Shown here one piece after another: positions 62,192 through 64,000 of a stretch of 64,000 bases of DNA (its first letter is position 1; every line of letters begins with the position of its first letter). The DNA is from Pacificitalea sp040119125 (GTDB taxonomy: Bacteria > Pseudomonadota > Alphaproteobacteria > Rhodobacterales > Rhodobacteraceae). The DNA lies in assembly GCA_040119125.1 (NCBI GenBank), contig JBEDTR010000004.1, positions 124,001 through 188,000 of the forward strand. The letters run 5' to 3'. Both the position numbers and the translations under genes were made by a program. Below the pieces are notes generated by a model. That model did not search any database and was not told the DNA's origin. It worked only from the letters and a program-made list of their open reading frames with translations.

Positions 62192-63102
62192 GTCCGCGTT
62201 TCCGGCGTGATCGCAGGGGTGGTTGCAGGCGTGTTTGAGGACGGGGGCGCGCCTGTCAGCGCTGCGCGCGCCCGGGCTCGCGCGGCCCGCAGCCCGTGTT
62301 TGGGGGCCCAGACAAATGCCGCAAGAAACAGCAGCGTCTGCAAGATCACGATGATGCCGCCCGTCGCTCCGTTCAGGAAAAAGCTGGCGTAGGCCCCGAT
62401 CGCGGAGGTCACGGCCCCGATCACCACCGCCAGCACGATAAGGCGCGGGAAACGGTCGGTCAGCAGATAGGCGGTCGCACCGGGCGTGACGACGAGCGAG
62501 ATCACCAGAAACGCGCCCACGGTCTGCAGCGCCGCCACGGTTGATGCGGCGAGCAAGGCGAAGAACAGCACTTTCAGCCGGGTCGGGTTCAGCCCGATGG
62601 ACCATGCGTGGCTTTCGTCAAAGAAGGTGACCATGAGGTCCTTCCATTTCCATGTCAGCACCGCCAGCGTCACCACCCCGATCACCGCCAGCTGCACGGT
62701 GTCGGCGGGCGAGATCGCAAGGATATTGCCCAATGTGATGGTCTGAATGTCGACGGAAACCGGCGAGAGCGACACCATGAACAATCCCAGCCCGAAGAAG
62801 GAGGTAAAGATCAGGCCGATCACAGTGTCTTCTTTCAGCCCGGTGCGCTGGGACAAAAACAGCATCGACGCCGCCGCCAGCCCGCCCGACAGAAACGCCC
62901 CCAGCGCGAAGGGCAGACCCAGCATGTAGGCGCCCGCCACCCCCGGCACGATGGAATGGCTTAGCGCATCGCCGATCAGCGACCAGCCTTTCAGCATCAA
63001 GAAGGCCGACAGGAATGCGCAGACGGCGCCCACCAGCGCCGACACCCAGATCGCCGAAAACATGTAGCCGTAGCTAAAGGGCATCAGCAGCAGGTCGATC
63101 AT
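62188..63102 (-). CDS. sitC: Metal ABC transporter permease (SitC/MntC-like)
   Basis: The 304-residue permease has the same ABC-3 fold with FLMLKGWSLIGDALSHSIVPGVA near residue 35, and the helix set of a SitC subunit. The last 35 residues, AARARARAALTGAPPSSNTPATTP, are a low-complexity cytosolic tail not needed for transport. It is between the ATPase and the second permease, 91 bases after the ATPase stop and 4 bases overlapping the next gene. The ATG is at 63102; a longer reading to 63147 is not supported. Confidence 0.9.
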   Translation of the reverse strand: MIDLLLMPFSYGYMFSAIWVSALVGAVCAFLSAFLMLKGWSLIGDALSHSIVPGVAGAYMLGLPFALGAFLSGGLAAASMLFLSQRTGLKEDTVIGLIFTSFFGLGLFMVSLSPVSVDIQTITLGNILAISPADTVQLAVIGVVTLAVLTWKWKDLMVTFFDESHAWSIGLNPTRLKVLFFALLAASTVAALQTVGAFLVISLVVTPGATAYLLTDRFPRLIVLAVVIGAVTSAIGAYASFFLNGATGGIIVILQTLLFLAAFVWAPKHGLRAARARARAALTGAPPSSNTPATTPAITPETRT

Positions 63103-63193
63103 CGCGCGCCCCCTCGTTTCGAGTTGCTGAAAATACCCACGGCGCATGCTACCGGATCGCGTGGCGGCGGGGCAGGGCGGGGCAAGAGTGAGC

Positions 63194-64000
63194 TCATCGC
63201 TTCCGCTCCGCGTCGGGCTGTCTGGGCTCGGGCGTGTCGGAGGTCGGCTCGTCTTGTTCGTGATACATCACGAAGGGCCGCTCATCGTCAGACAGCACGG
63301 TGATCTGCCGGGTGTCGTGGTCGTCGTCGTGGTGCAATTCCGACCCACCCAGCGTGAAATGTCGCAGCACCCCGCCAAATGTTTCCTGCAAATTATCATG
63401 CGTGAATGTCGTGGCGGTCGGCCCATGGGCCAGCACGGTGCCCCGGATCAGCACGGTTCGGTCGCAAAATTCCGGCACTGAGCCCAGATTATGGGTTGAG
63501 ACGAGCATCACCCGGCCTTCGTCGCGCAGGTCGCGCAGCAATTGGGTGATCTGGTCTTCGGTCTTGACGTCCACGCCGGTGAACGGTTCGTCGAGCAAGA
63601 TCACCTGCCCGTCCTGTGCTAAAGCACGAGCCAGAAACACCCGTTTCTTCTGACCGCCCGACAGCTCGCCGATTTGCCGATGGCGGTACTCGGCCATGCC
63701 CACACGCTCCAGCGCATGGGTCACCGCCGCGCGGTCGGCGGCGCGGGCGCGGCGCAGAGGTCCCATATGGCCATAGCGGCCCATCATCACCACGTCTTCG
63801 ACCAGCACGGGGAAGGACCAATCGACTTCCTCCGACTGCGGCACATAGGCGACGAGGTTGGATTTCAACGCCGCGCGCACTGGCAGGCCAAGGATGGTGA
63901 TCTGCCCTTTGGCCAGACGGACAAACCCCATGATCGCCTTGAACACCGTCGACTTGCCCGCGCCGTTGACGCCCACAAGGGCCGTGATCGTGCCGCGCGG
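63194..64000 (-). CDS. sitB: Metal ABC transporter ATPase (SitB/MntB-like), partial
   Basis: The window shows the C-terminal 268 residues; the first codons lie beyond 64000. Walker A GVNGAGKST is at the very start of the visible part, followed by the Q-loop in AYVPQSEEVDW, the signature LSGGQKKR, Walker B VILLDEPF and the switch histidine in STHNLG. It resembles SitB/MntB and energises the two downstream permeases. The C-terminal tail is rich in His and Asp (GSELHHDDDHD), which may bind metal. A SitA binding protein is expected further upstream, outside the window. Confidence 0.92.
   Translation of the reverse strand, partial: PRGTITALVGVNGAGKSTVFKAIMGFVRLAKGQITILGLPVRAALKSNLVAYVPQSEEVDWSFPVLVEDVVMMGRYGHMGPLRRARAADRAAVTHALERVGMAEYRHRQIGELSGGQKKRVFLARALAQDGQVILLDEPFTGVDVKTEDQITQLLRDLRDEGRVMLVSTHNLGSVPEFCDRTVLIRGTVLAHGPTATTFTHDNLQETFGGVLRHFTLGGSELHHDDDHDTRQITVLSDDERPFVMYHEQDEPTSDTPEPRQPDAERKR

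Overview
The window is one contiguous piece of a high-GC alphaproteobacterial chromosome, almost certainly Rhodobacterales (Roseobacter/Rhodobacter type). The evidence is a methylsuccinyl-CoA dehydrogenase (ethylmalonyl-CoA pathway), a PetR-like regulator tail, divergent pckA and chvI-chvG, glcDEF, a family-14 glycosyltransferase with a Rhodobacterales-type C-terminal domain, and CHCC zinc-finger and NDUFA9-like proteins. Coding density is high. I see no insertion sequence, prophage, CRISPR array or rRNA, and one tRNA (Leu, anticodon CAG). Most of it reads as core genome; two or three stretches look accessory.

Layout. 1-1550: end of an OmpR-type response regulator, an NDUFA9-like protein, tRNA-Leu. 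1644-9520: the most distinctive block, a GntR/UTRA regulator divergent from a five-gene operon (fused TRAP permease, TAXI binding protein, a fumarate-lyase-superfamily enzyme, a class II fumarase paralogue, a D-tartrate dehydratase-like enolase-superfamily enzyme), with two identical operator palindromes over the operon promoter. 9744-15615: glpD, asd, accD, folC, rnhA. 15733-21159: Hsp20 with a ROSE-type RNA thermometer in its leader, a trypsin-like protease, glycolate oxidase glcDEF. 21244-26087: DUF599, dnaX-ybaB (no recR), CHCC zinc-finger protein, ATP-grasp protein, HIT hydrolase. 26099-28631: a glycosyltransferase and a sulfotransferase, divergently arranged, likely surface-polysaccharide genes. 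28659-34822: mcd, a TauE/SafE permease, a very acidic secreted PRC-barrel protein, pckA.

34823-41735: pckA/chvI divergent region with tandem repeats, chvI-chvG, a UbiH-type hydroxylase, a P1 peptidase, gabD. 41845-49366: small membrane protein, a phytase-like exported protein preceded by a Pho-box-like site, hemF, a lipoprotein, a degenerate SDR, rsmC, clpS, a HAD phosphatase. 49539-55741: D,D-carboxypeptidase with a SPOR domain, FadR-type regulator, OmpA-type lipoprotein, ada-like and nth repair genes, adenosine kinase. 55771-61348: trm112/Lon-domain/cnoX/xth cluster, csbD and DUF1328 stress genes, a D-2-hydroxyacid dehydrogenase, an SH3-domain protein. 61349-64000: two permeases and the ATPase of a manganese/iron/zinc ABC transporter, cut by the window end.

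The best candidate for something undescribed is 1644-9520. The gene content (importer, lyase that could release fumarate, fumarase-like enzyme, tartrate-dehydratase-like enzyme) fits uptake and breakdown of a tartrate-like or succinyl-linked hydroxy acid into malate and oxaloacetate. That substrate is inference only. All calls are from reading the sequence; no database search was run.
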